From NCBI RefSeq assembly GCF_902167145.1, contig NC_050096.1, forward strand, positions 266,436,622 to 266,500,621: 64,000 nt of DNA. The letters run 5' to 3'. The position numbers and the translations under genes are program-made. Every line of letters starts with the position of its first letter. Positions within the stretch are counted from its first letter, which is position 1. The notes below the pieces were generated by a model that worked only from the letters and a program-made list of their open reading frames with translations, did not search any database and had not been told where the DNA came from. The stretch comes from Zea mays (Eukaryota; Streptophyta; Magnoliopsida; Poales; Poaceae). Below, piece by piece: positions 47,401-59,400 of this stretch.

Positions 47401-50400
47401 AGGTGTACATTGGTTTTGGCGGCTGGGCGACGAGGTATTAGCAGAGAAGAGGCGGCCTGCGCGTGGTAGCAGGGCATGGAACTTGTCCTGGTGCTCTTCC
47501 ACGGTGCCGGATCGGTGGCAAGGTGCCAACTCATCGAGGAGGCCCATAGCGTAGGTGTAGGAACGCCTTGAAATGGGGCCATGAAGGAGTACCATTGTCT
47601 TGCTGGACTTGGTAATACCATAACCGTGCGCCATCCTCGAGGTTGTACGATGCCATCCAGACCTCCTCCATGATTCGCTGTTGATGAAAATACGATTCAC
47701 AGCGATTGATAAAGATCAGGGGGATCCGACTTGCCACCGTAGCGTGGAAAGTCGAGTTTCTGAAAACGCGGCGGTTGATCTTGATGATGTTCCCCGGTCC
47801 CCGTGTGGGAGGAGGTCGACGAGGACGCTGACGGCGTGCACGCGGTTTCTAGACGCTTGATAGCATGGGCATTGGCCTCCATGGACGTCTGCAGGGACTT
47901 GATGGACGCGACTAGGGTGTCCAGGGTTGCTTGCAGGGCAGCATTGTTGTCCCTCATGGTGTCGGAGGGGTTTGGGAACGACGGCACAACGGATAATGGC
48001 GGGGTTGGCGAGGCACGGGACAAACTGGATCGCTTGGATCATGATACCAGGTTGTCAAGGGCGTTGGGGGATAGAGTGGCCGGCCCTCGGCTACGTAGAT
48101 CATAGCGGCGGTCCGTGTTGGGGGCGAGGTTTTACCCCTCTGCCCTGCTGTTAGAGGAGAGATAGATAGGATAATTGTTCTTGCTTACTTCATTCCTTCC
48201 TTCCCTGGCATTTTATAGCCAAGGCTGCCTAGTACATCCTAACAAACTTCTGATAAGATAAGAGTGCTACCCGTCTAATCTATCAAGATCTTAACAAACT
48301 TCAGATAAGATAAGGGAGCTATCCATCGAACTAACTCTCATATGTTCTTATCCTTATCTATATTCTAGATTCTATCTAAACTGAGACTAACAAATCTCTC
48401 CTAAATTCTAGGATCCTTTCCTTGATTCTAGCCTTTATTTAAACCGAACCCTGTGGCCCTGGCGCGTGCGCTGCCTGGCCGTTCTGCTGCGCGCCGTCTG
48501 TCACAGGACCTTCTGTACGTGCGACCGTACATGACAGATATCCTGAGAAACGACGACAAGCTTTTGCTAATATAAAATCTTCGCCACTCTGATATTCTGA
48601 AGTCTGAACACTGAAGAAGCTGCAAAACTACTTATACATTTTTCGAGCGAACTATATGGTGTACACATGCTTTAGCCATAGTTACTTTCTATCCGTTCAG
48701 ATTATCCCATACTTGCCTTTTATATATATATATATCTAATTGTCCACCCTGAGACCCTAACATACTTAATTTTCTTCAGTATACAGGTTCTACACATCTG
48801 TTCTCTTTCATGGTTCTTTGCTTCATGTGCTATTCAACATGCTTGCCTTGGTACCCTTGGGCACTGAGTTGGAGAGAATCATGGGATCAGTCCGTCTCTT
48901 ATTCTTGATGCTCCTTCTTGCAACAACAAATGCAATTCTCCATCTCACAATTGCTTTCTTGGTGGCTTACAATCCTCTGTATCACGTTCCAAATCTTGTG
49001 AATGAATGCTCCATTGGCTTTTCTGGAGTTATATTCTCAATGATTGTCATTGAGACAAGTCTGAGTGGTGTGCAATCACGAAGGTGCGTTTCTTTCTATG
49101 GTGATCATATTTGATGATCTACACAAGTTTTTAGCAAATATACGAATGTCTTACAAAAACCTAACATAAACATTTTATGTAAAAGTAAAATTTTGTCTAC
49201 TCATTGTCCGTGCTGATTGCCGAGGGATGCCTAGGAATTTTGTCCATCTTTTGTGCATGCCGAATATATGATTCCATTGATTGTGAACTGTATAAAATGT
49301 TTGAATTTCTTGTTATATTGAATGGTTATACATTCAAATAGTCTATACACAGCTTGAGTATTGTTTATTATTATTTTATCTATTCCAAGTGGTTACTGAA
49401 ATACATTCACGCTATTATAAGTGCACATATCTAGTGTGCAATTTCGTATGTGCTGAAGTTATGCAGTTATGGGACAATTTGGTGGGTCTAGAGGAGATGA
49501 GAATCCAAGGAGGATTCTCCTAAATGTGACTACGAGAGCGAGCCATTCAGAAAGTTTTCCATTTGACCTTGGTATCGATGCATGCTGGCCCTGTAATTCA
49601 TGTGGAAAGTTATCATGACTACCTATGTTTTCTGGTCGCTCGACCAGCTAGTCGAACTGGGGGACCGACCAGCGACTAATCTCGATTAGTCGTCGACTAG
49701 GTCCGACTAATCGAGCTCTGATCGACCTGGTCGTTTACTGGTCGTCCTGTTCATCCAGGAGACCAGGACCTATGTATATACTATATAATATATACTATTA
49801 TACTATATAGTAAATAATTATATAACTATATAGTATATATGAACTTCATATACTATATTATGAAGGATAGGGTAAACATGACATGAATTCAGCAATACTG
49901 AAAAGTGAAAACAGCAGAGGAACACTTCTAGTTATTAATACTACAAGTCCCAGATACCAGTACCACACAACACACATTAATACTACAAGTCCAAAAAAAA
50001 TCTAGGTCCTAAACCTAGTCGCCCAGAACCGGCTAATCGAGCGACTAATCGGCCCTAATCGTCGACTAGTCGGACGACCAGGGCGACCAGGTACTCTAGT
50101 CGAGTCGGCTGCCTAATCGAGCTCTGCTAACCGACTAGCCCGACTAATCGCGACTAATCGCGATTAGTCGGACGACTTGAAAACACAGATGACTACACCC
50201 GAACATGAGTTTGCATTAGATATCTTTCCCACAATAATTTACAACAAGACCTTTTAGTTCTTGTTATTTTCTAACCTGTATGCCAACACTCTCACGGTGC
50301 GACTGGTCAGCCGGACACGCCAAAGAAGCGGTCTGCTGGGCCAGCCCGGGTTCGAGTCGCGGCATCAACTTCTTAAGTGAAAAAGTCAGGGGGCGTCTCT

Positions 50401-53400
50401 CCCCTTGGTCAGAAAATTTTTTTCTAACCTGTATGCCCGATATGTAGTGGCAAGAGCTGATAATGCCAACAGCAAAAAAAAAAAATCTCGATTTAGGATG
50501 ATTTTTCCTTAATTGTATGCCCCAAGAATTTCTATTCTTTTTTCAACTTCCTAAATGATATTTGTTGTGTTTCAATTTTGTGATATTAATTGCATATAAT
50601 TTGACACCCTTTCTCGTTTTCCAGTGTCTTCGGCCTCTTCAATGTTCCTGCAAAATGGTACTCTTTTTTTTTTGCATGTGTTGATGGTATTCAGTATTCA
50701 CTTCTGGTTACTAGATGATATCGGAGACCCATATCTTATGTAAAAAAACTTAAATTTGTACAATGCCAGGTACGCATGGATTTTGCTAGTGCTATTTCAG
50801 TTTCTCGCAAGCAATGTTTCATTGCTGGGACACCTTTGTGGCATCTTGTCAGGATTTGCATGTTTGTCCTTTATATCCTTCTTATTTGTTAATTCTTCAC
50901 GAGCTATATTTTATTTTTAATCATATTCCTTGCTAAGCCTATTTATTTGGCACCAGACACTTATGGGCTGTTCAACTACTTGCTTCCTGGGCCATCATTT
51001 TATTCTAAAATCGAAGGCTTGTCAGCACTAGTAAGTTTTGCTTAGATGGTTTAAGTTATCCTGACCAATGACCATATCATCTTCTGTATGAGATGTTTCT
51101 TATATCTGTATTTATTGTCTGATGTATTGGATGTCAGTCTGTTTGTGTGAGGCGTCCTGGCTTTATTATGTGTACTGGAGGCACTACTTATGGTCAGCTT
51201 CCTACATACTCTAACACGTCTGCTGCACCAAGGTACTGTTTTCAGATTCATTCCTTTTATGTAATGCTCACAGAAGTAACATGTTATTCGTTTAATTTAC
51301 AGTGCTCTCATAAATGGAAATTTCTTGAGAAATATATCTTCATGGATGCCTAGCAGACACACATCAACTGCTCAGGTATTGAAAAATCGACAATGCCATA
51401 TACTCAAATATGCTCATACTTGCAATGGTTTTCTGTTGGTGATGTTAATCATCTGCTTAGGGTTTAAGCAACCATTGTAGAAATTTACTGTAACCCAAGG
51501 CTTTTGGGGCTTCTCCAATCTGATTTTATTTTTCACCTATTCTGTGGTGGCCTAAGTATCAAGCCATGGCTTATGGTAGGAGTTCTAGAATGTGTGCTAA
51601 AAGTTTTGATCTACTGAGAAATCATTAGATATATCTCTCTGTTTCACATATATTTTCCTGGAAGCTGTTTGTTAAAGCTTCTGAGGAGCCTGAATCAAAA
51701 CTGAATCCGTCCATGGAAGAATACAACATATTAGCATTTTTTACGTGACCTTTTTGCAATTTGCCAATTTGATCATCCAACTAATAGAAACATATTCCAA
51801 ACATTCCTCTAAGTAAAACAAAAGGTTGTCCTTTGCTGGTATTTGCATTTAAAAGAGCACTGCGCTTTTTTAACACCTTGCTGTTAGTTTTTTTTTAAAA
51901 GAAACCAAAAGCTTCATTAACAGAAAGCTATGTTGGACAGGTACACAGTAAAAGCTATGGCCTGCTAGGTTCCTGGTTATGGCAGTTAATTTCAAGATTA
52001 ATACCACTTGATACATATTAGGTCACATATTGTTCTTCTGTGTCGATTAATACATTACAAATTCATAAACTATCTTTCTGAAATATGTGTTACCTAACTA
52101 TCTTGCTTGGAGTTAAAAGTTTTGTTGTCATTAGCTAGTTACTTAAAGTATATCCCCTCCTTCCAAAAAGAATCTCATTCTAGTTTTCTCCTAAGTCAAA
52201 CTATTTTTGTAGTGCACCTATTTGGTGTTATAAATGTTGATAATCTTCTTTATAAGCTCGGTCAAGCCTAAGATAGTTTGACTTGCCAAACTAAAGCCGT
52301 ATTCTTTTCGGAACAGGGGTAGTATGAGCTTATGAATCTGCTGATTTTTATCCTTCAGGAAGGAGAAGACCCAAGGTTTCCTGGGAGAGCACGAACACTT
52401 GGTTCTGTAGGAACTGAACCCACTGCAAGGGAGGCAAGTGCGCATTTGCATGCTAGGTTGTTGGATAACACAACTCCAAGTGACCCACTAACGAATACAC
52501 AGTAATGCATTTTCTACTTGACATTGCTTTAATGTATTACACATCATGTGTTTCCACGTATGCTTTGAAATCAGAAAATTACATGAAGCAATAGCAACCT
52601 AGAATAAATCAGACGATCTCTTCTAAGTTATTTTTTTCCACAAACACTAGGACTCATGTTTTCTTCTATAAAAAACTCGGCCAAGGAGTGAATGACTGCC
52701 CTCCCGATATAATATTAAGAAGAGACCGAAACAAAGGTCCCGACCGGAAAATCCCCGAACCATAGCCTCCCATCACTAACAGATCGGCGTCAACCGTCCA
52801 CTTTGCAACGGCCCAACCGGAGGGTGGCACACATGACATCATAACTCAAGAGCGGATGAGGCACAATGAGGTGATTTTTTTAACCAAACCTGAAAATTCA
52901 CCCTCGAGGGGAATCAAACTCGGGCTAGAGGTCCTTTCGCTGTTTTCTTCTATTCTAAACCAGGTACTTATCCTCAATAAATAATTAGGTAAAAACTACT
53001 TTTAGTACTTGTCTTTTGTTCGTATATCTGCACCGTGTAAACTTCCTGCTTCTTGTATGTCAAATTCTCCCCTGAAAAGCTTTGTTATAGCCCTTATGAT
53101 ATAAATCATATCGGTTATAAGTTTCCTTTTTATTGACAAATTGTTAATGCGTTTCTGTATGACAAATTTTGTGAAATCACTTTTGTAATGACTCTGATCG
53201 CGAAAGGGCTCCGCTGGTTGAGTTGGTTAGGTGGTATGAGTTGCAACCCTCAGGTTTTGAGTTCGACTCCTTGTGTGAGCGAATTTCAGGCTGGGTGTAA
53301 AAAAAATTCCCTCATCTGTCCCATGCCAAAGCACAGGTCTAAGGCCTGGTCCTTGGTCGTGGCTGTTCTCACATGGGCTACGGTACCGCTGTGTATGAGT

Positions 53401-56400
53401 GGGGTAGAGGTTCGGGGTTTTCTCGATTTGCGTGAGAAGATCTTAATATAATGCTTGGGGCTGTCTCACCCTCTACAGGTCGAGTTTTTTAATGACTCTA
53501 ATCTGAAGTAAAATTCTGGGTTGTAGCAATGGATCATGGTGGAGATTTGTTTGGTTTTGTTTAGCACTTGTAGGCTTGCTTTTAGTGAGCAAGTTCAGGT
53601 CAAAATGATTAAGCCAATTTGAGCGTGATTCGGATGCACACATGGTTGAATTATGGTAACTTGCAAATCAATTCTTGTGGAGTATCCTCATTTGTGGGAC
53701 ACCATTCCTGCATTTGTGCTAAATACTATATTAGTGAAGATATTCATCATTGGAAGTTTGAAGCGTCATGTATCTATTTTACAAGACTAGCCTATAAGAT
53801 TTTTAGCGGGTTCCATCGCTTTCGAACCATGGGAACAACTTTGGAAGTCTTGGGCGATTGCGTTTTTTGCTAGGTTTAAGTAGACTTCACGGGTGCGATC
53901 GCAGGCAAGTTTTTGCTCCATCCAACTCAAACCCGATCCGTTGACATCCCTATTCTTGACGCCTAGCTGGTGGACCGCCTAGTCCGGGAGAGTGCGAGGG
54001 AGAGGACGGTTAGAACAGTGGCGGGCTTGGCAATGAGGCTGAAGGTCTCGTCGTAGTCCACTCCGGGCACTGAGTGAAGCCCCGAAGGACCCAACGAGCC
54101 TTGTACTGATCCAGGGAGCCGTCGGCTCAAGCTTGTGACGGAAGATCCACTTGCCGGTGACCATGTTGGTTCCAGGGGGACATGGCTCCTTGAAATCCTT
54201 CGTGTGGTTGGCCAGTAGGGGCACGTACTCCATAGCACGACGCCCGTGGGGATCGGCGAGCGCGATATGGATGGAGGGGATAAGCGAGGGAGCTAGAGCA
54301 GTATCTGCCGTAAGCATCAGCCGGTCAACTGGTCGAATAACACATGTCGATCGACGTGTGACCATCGGGTGGATGTGGTGGTGGTCATGGTGGATGGCGA
54401 CCGGCCAGTAGGGGCACGTACTCCATAGCACGACGCCCGTGGGGATCGGCGAGCGCGATATGGATGGAGGGGATAAGCGAGGGAGCTAGAGCAGTATCTG
54501 CCTTAAGCACCAGCCGGTCAACTGGTCGAATAACACATGTCGATCGACGTGTGACCATCGGGTGGATGTGGTGGTGGTCATGGTGGATGGCGACCGGATG
54601 ACACATCGACGGCTCATCACAGGAGCAGGCCAGGGCACTGGGCGACTCGTCGAAGGAGGTGACCGGTAGACCGGACTGCACATACCGCTGATAGACGCAT
54701 GTGAGATCGACAAAGCGAGCCGAAGATGGTCGAGAGGCGGGGTCGCGCATGGCACGAGCGGATGCAACAGGGTTGTGCATGGCGCAGGCGACGGAACCGC
54801 GCGTGGCATAGTCAAAGGTGATGGGGCTACAGATGGCGTGAAAGAGGTCGCCGGGACCAGAGTTAGGGGAAGAGGAGGTACGTCGTCGGGATCAACATTG
54901 AGGAGAGTCAAGGTCAGGAGGTGGGGAGGAGCCAGCAAAAGGAAAAGCATCCTCATCGAAAACATGTTGAGAGATGATGATGCGTTGGGTGAGAAGATCG
55001 AGGTACCCACACCCATTGAGATCAGAGGAATACCCGAGGAAAAAGGCCGTGGGTGGATCGGGGCGCAAGTTTGTGGGGGAGCGGTGGCGAAGGTGTTAGG
55101 ATAGCAGGCACAACCAAAGACGCGGAGGTGCGTATAGGAAGGGGAGGTGCCGAAGAGGGCGAATAAAGGAGTGGGATGACTGACTGCCTTGGAGGGGAGA
55201 CGATTTAGGAGGTAGGTGGTAGTGTGGAGGCCCTTAGCTCGGTAACGAGTAGAAATGGATGCTTGAAACAGGAGAGAAAGATGGCACAATACTTGTAGTT
55301 ATCGAACTCCCGCCCGTTGTCACACTGAACATCCCAGACAGTGCAACTGAACTTAGTCAACACCCATGCGAAAAAGTGAGATATGATGGGGAAGGTGTCA
55401 GACTTACGACGGAGAGGAAAAGTCCAAAGCTAGTGAGAGAAGTCATCAAGGATGACCAGATAGTACTAGGGGTGACAATGTGCTCTAAATTTTACACTAT
55501 AAGATTTAAGGATCGGGTCGAATTAGGATCGGTCCCTATTTCTATTCATTTTTGGACTAACATTTATTTAGGGCCCTACCATTTTGTGAAGAAGCATTTG
55601 GATCACGATCCATTACCACCCCTAGATAGTACTGGTAACCAGAAATGCTCGGTATCAGGGATGTCCAAAGGTCACTGTGGACGAGATCAAAAGGGCGACC
55701 TGTGTGGGACATGAAAGCGGCGAAGGGTAAGTCAGTAAGTGAGTGTTGGGGGCCTACTCCACCGAAGATTCTCAAAACACCTAACCTTCAGCATAAGCAA
55801 ATGTGCTTCAGGCACATAACAAAGGGCAGACGAAGATAGCCTTCGGCCGAAGCAGCCTGAGAAGAGGCTTCGACAAGGCACATGTGTGGCTTTGGCGTGG
55901 CAAAGGTTTTCTATGCAAAGCGACGAAGGAGAAGAGGCCGAAGACTTGTGCAACAAGAACGAAAGAGAAGACATTGATGCGCTCAAAATATTTGTAAACT
56001 TTGTGGGCATGCTTGTAATTTCATACGAAGTTGTACCTATCCCCTATAAATAGGTGAACAATGCCATGCATACATTCACCTTTTAGAGGTCCCTAAACTT
56101 CGTCTCTCCTAGCCTTCGAAGTACCTTCGAGCTGTCTCGTGTGTGAAGCCGAATGTACGTTGTATATTTGTATCATATGAAGGAAGATGGAATTAAAAGT
56201 GCTAAGACATATGAGATGAGTAACATACTTTGCTCTCCATCATGCTTCCATACATTGTTATTTCATCTGCATTCCCTCTTTTTTACCTTCTCCCTTTGGA
56301 TTACCCTTCAAAGAAGAGGTAACCAAAGGGAGAAGGTCATCATTCTCTAACTTGTTTTCTTGTTTCTGATACCATTTAGTGATCAAAAGCAAGACCAACA

Positions 56401-59400
56401 ACGAGTGTGGCGACCAAGCTGACAAGCATGGCAAGGCGAGGCAGCGTTGTCACGGGGCCGAGGAATGGCCGAGGTGAACGATTGTCTGGAGATGAGGTCG
56501 TGGCCAGGGTGGCTAAGACGACGGTGCCAAGTGGAGCTAGATTTAGTAGCGACGGACGCGTAGGGTGTGGGGTGTGGCAACCATGGGATAAGGGAGGTGG
56601 GGGTGGAAAACAAATAGTATATAGCAGACCGGAGTTGTCGCATCAGGCGACCACATCACGAGCGATAAGATCCCATATGGTGAGCCCCCAGAGATCAAAC
56701 TCTATGAAACAATGGTTGTTAGTGGTGAAGCGACAAACCGAGATAAGATTTTGTATGATGTTAGGGGCAACAAGAATGTTATTGTGGTATAAAGGACCAG
56801 GAAGAACCGTGTCACCTATTGAGGTGACAGGCAAAGTCGACCCATTACCGACAATGATGGAAGAAGGAAAGGTAAGGTTCAAGGTTACAATAAGCTCTAG
56901 GCGTTAGGCCACTGTTTAGCGCCTAGAGAGCTTAGGCGTAGATTAATCGTGCTTAAGCGTTTGTAGGAATATACAATATAATATATATATTTGCACAGAA
57001 AAAACAGTTTTAGCTAGGAATTAGGGGTACTTACCTGGAATAATGAATAAAAGTATAGAACAGAAGAGATGGAGTAGAGCAAGAGCAGAGGGAGAGGGAG
57101 AGGGAGAGGAAGAGCACGCCTGGATAGCTAGGGAAAAGGAGCAGAGAGGCGCTGACCCCGGTGGCCTGGACGACTTGACCAGAAGGGGAAGAGGACACCG
57201 ATGGTGGCGGCCCTGGACGGCTGGGGAAGAGGACCAGTCTGACAGCGGCCCTGTTTTCCTCCTCTTCCATGCAACAGCAGCTGCAGCTCCCAACCTGTTT
57301 CACTCTCTCCCGGGCAACAGCAGCTCCCACCTCTTTCCCTCCTATTCACTTTCTATTCCCGCGCAGCAGCTTTTTTCTATTCCCGCGCAGCAGCTTCCGT
57401 GCTCACCTTTTCCCCGCGCGCCGAACCCCGCTTCCACACGCCTCCTTTCCGCCTCAGCGCGCATAGCGCAAATCACGCGCCGCCTACACGCGCCCACCGC
57501 GGAAACCACCGCCCAGGGCCTAAGCGCAGCGCTAACATGCCGCTTAGCGTCTAATCGTGATTAGGCGGGCGCTTAATCGCGCTTTTTTGAACATTGGTAA
57601 GGTTGCCGGGATGGGGTAAAGAAACTATACTGGGGTTAGGAGTGGTGTGGTACGAGGCGTCGGGGTCAGCAACCCAACCGGTGGGAGTAGGAGTGGGTTG
57701 CGATGACATTGTGGTACAAGGAGAGAGAGCTTAGGGAGGCACCCCTACAGAGCCACTGGCAGAGGCGCTAGGGCCACCAATGGCGAGCAATGCTGACGAC
57801 GAGTATGGGCGATGGATACGTCAAGGCCCCGACCATCATGGAGACAATCTCGGCACTGCGAAACACAAACGGTCCAATGGCGTGGCGGCTCTCCTTAGTG
57901 TGGACAGGGGCCAGAGGGTGGTAGAGCTCGACACATTCACGAAGAACATGGTTCATGGCCCGATCAAAGGCCACAAGCATGCCCCGAAGAAGCTGGTTGT
58001 CGTGATGGGAGACACAAATATGGTAGGGAGGCACATGGATTGGGACAGAGCGAAGGACATGCGTCACGGGGGCAGGCGCAGGGAAGCCCCATGTTGCCGG
58101 ATGAAGGGGACGGTTGGTAACGGTGTGGTGGGCCACGGTGGAGCAGGGGAGCTCAAGGATGGTGGAGCCCACATGGTCGTAGTAGCAGCAGAGTTCGTCG
58201 CGTCGGGAGCAGGAATGAGGTCCGACGCGTGGGCAGGGATGGGGGGCACTGCCTGTAGGTCACCAGCGGGCGTGCCAACATTGAGAGCTATGGAGGTGGG
58301 GAAGGCGCATGCTGGGGTGGCCCAAACTCCGGTGGGTGCGGTCGGAAATGCCGCGGCCGGCCAAGCGCGGTGTAGGGGAAGACCCTAGGTTGTGTGGAGC
58401 TGGCGGGCTGGGGAAGAGGCCGGTGGGGGACGCGGGGCCGCACCCCCCGCCACGTCTGGCGCTGCGTCCACCGCTGCACCCGGCGCTGCGGCCACTGCAG
58501 CGACCGCAGTCGCGCTCACGCTGGAGCGGGCCGTCGCCGGCGCTGCGGCCACAGTTGCCACAGTTAGCGAGAGAGCGTGGGTCTGCGCCGTCGGTTGGCG
58601 GAGAGAGAGGAGCTCATCAGCGGGAGGAAGGGTTTGGGGTCCTCGTCGCGGAGGGGGAAGGACGTGCCAACGGAAGCAGGGTGTGCGACGCGCTGGTGGG
58701 AGGCAGGGGATGTGGTCGCCAGCGTCGTAGAGGGGTAAGGACGCGCCAGTGGTTGCTGCAACTGGTGGGAAGAGATGCAACTAGACGCTCTGTGGGAGGA
58801 ACGCGCTTGAGAAGCGCTAGGCCACCACACGTGGAGCATCCTGCATGATGAGGAAGAGGCGCGACGCTGCTGCAGGTGGCTGCGTCGGCCGGGGAGGGGG
58901 AGGGGGACTCAGGACACCTGCATGGGGGCGGTGGCTGCTACTGCAGCCCACCATTGAGAGAGAAGGGTAAGGGAGAGAGGATGGCTATCAGCAATGGAGG
59001 AGGCGGCTGGTGAGCAGCAACCGGCTGCTGAGGTTTGGGAAGAAAGGGAGGGAGGGAGGAGTGGTGTGGCTTCATACCATATTGGAAACCCCAAACCCTG
59101 ATTTGGGTTGGGCTGCTATATTAATAGATGGACTAGTATATGGGCTGGGCCTAAGTCCATTACAACTGTAACACACATGTCTAACAGATATGACGGTTGC
59201 CTGATATACAAGCGCATTCTATTCTAACATATGATACAAAGAGAAGAGGTAGTTTATGTTGCATCATGTCACAGCCTTGCGGCTCATTTGGTTTTGTTTC
59301 CCAGACCTAGCAGATCTTTTACAAATCGTGGAAGCATGCATACTGAAGGAATAACTGAAACTAAAAATAAACAACACAGGTTTTCATTATCTAGCTTTGT

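Larger units (their letters stand above)
42336..48536 (-). mobile_element. Ty3/gypsy element in RBL15 intron 2, minus strand
   Basis: The LTRs at 42336-42833 and 48053-48536, the TSD GATAT (42331-42335, 48537-48541) and a primer-binding site TGGTATCATGATC next to the right LTR (48036-48049) define it. Order on the minus strand is gag, protease, RT, then a deletion, the integrase C-terminal end and the 3' LTR. Three later insertions lie within it (44057-45112, about 45750 onward, and 46087-47176). It is antisense to the host gene. Confidence 0.92.
54600..56640 (-). pseudogene. pol: Copia integrase and GAG-pre-integrase (interrupted)
   Basis: On the minus strand from 56643: [11 protein letters not shown] and [11 protein letters not shown] (GAG-pre-integrase with its CxxC). 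After the solo LTR at 56400-55744 come [19 protein letters not shown] and YYLGVVMD (integrase, first Asp). After the MITE at 55624-55467 and more broken sequence come [14 protein letters not shown] and [12 protein letters not shown] long Pro/Thr/Ser-rich linker to the RT follows (54486-55000). Stops, frameshifts and two insertions make it non-functional. Confidence 0.82.
53955..59186 (-). mobile_element. Ty1/copia element in RBL15 intron 9, minus strand, 3'-truncated
   Basis: Reading leftwards: a short 5' LTR (59186-59080), a primer-binding-site-like TGGTATGAAGCC, a Pro/Ala-rich gag region (58.9-57.6 kb), protease, GAG-pre-integrase, integrase and the first part of the RT, ending at about 53955 without RNase H or 3' LTR. 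Three later insertions (55467-55624, 55744-56400, 56880-57596) and an internal duplication lie inside. All frames are broken. It is antisense to the host gene. Confidence 0.82.

Noticed and set aside
53505..53952. Possible hAT element ending TTGACATCCCTA at 53952
   Set aside because: The right end looks like a hAT terminus but I found no matching left end or 8-bp duplication.
58309..58848. 179-codon plus-strand and several minus-strand frames
   Set aside because: Composition-driven Ala/Arg/Pro-rich frames in the copia gag region, open on both strands.
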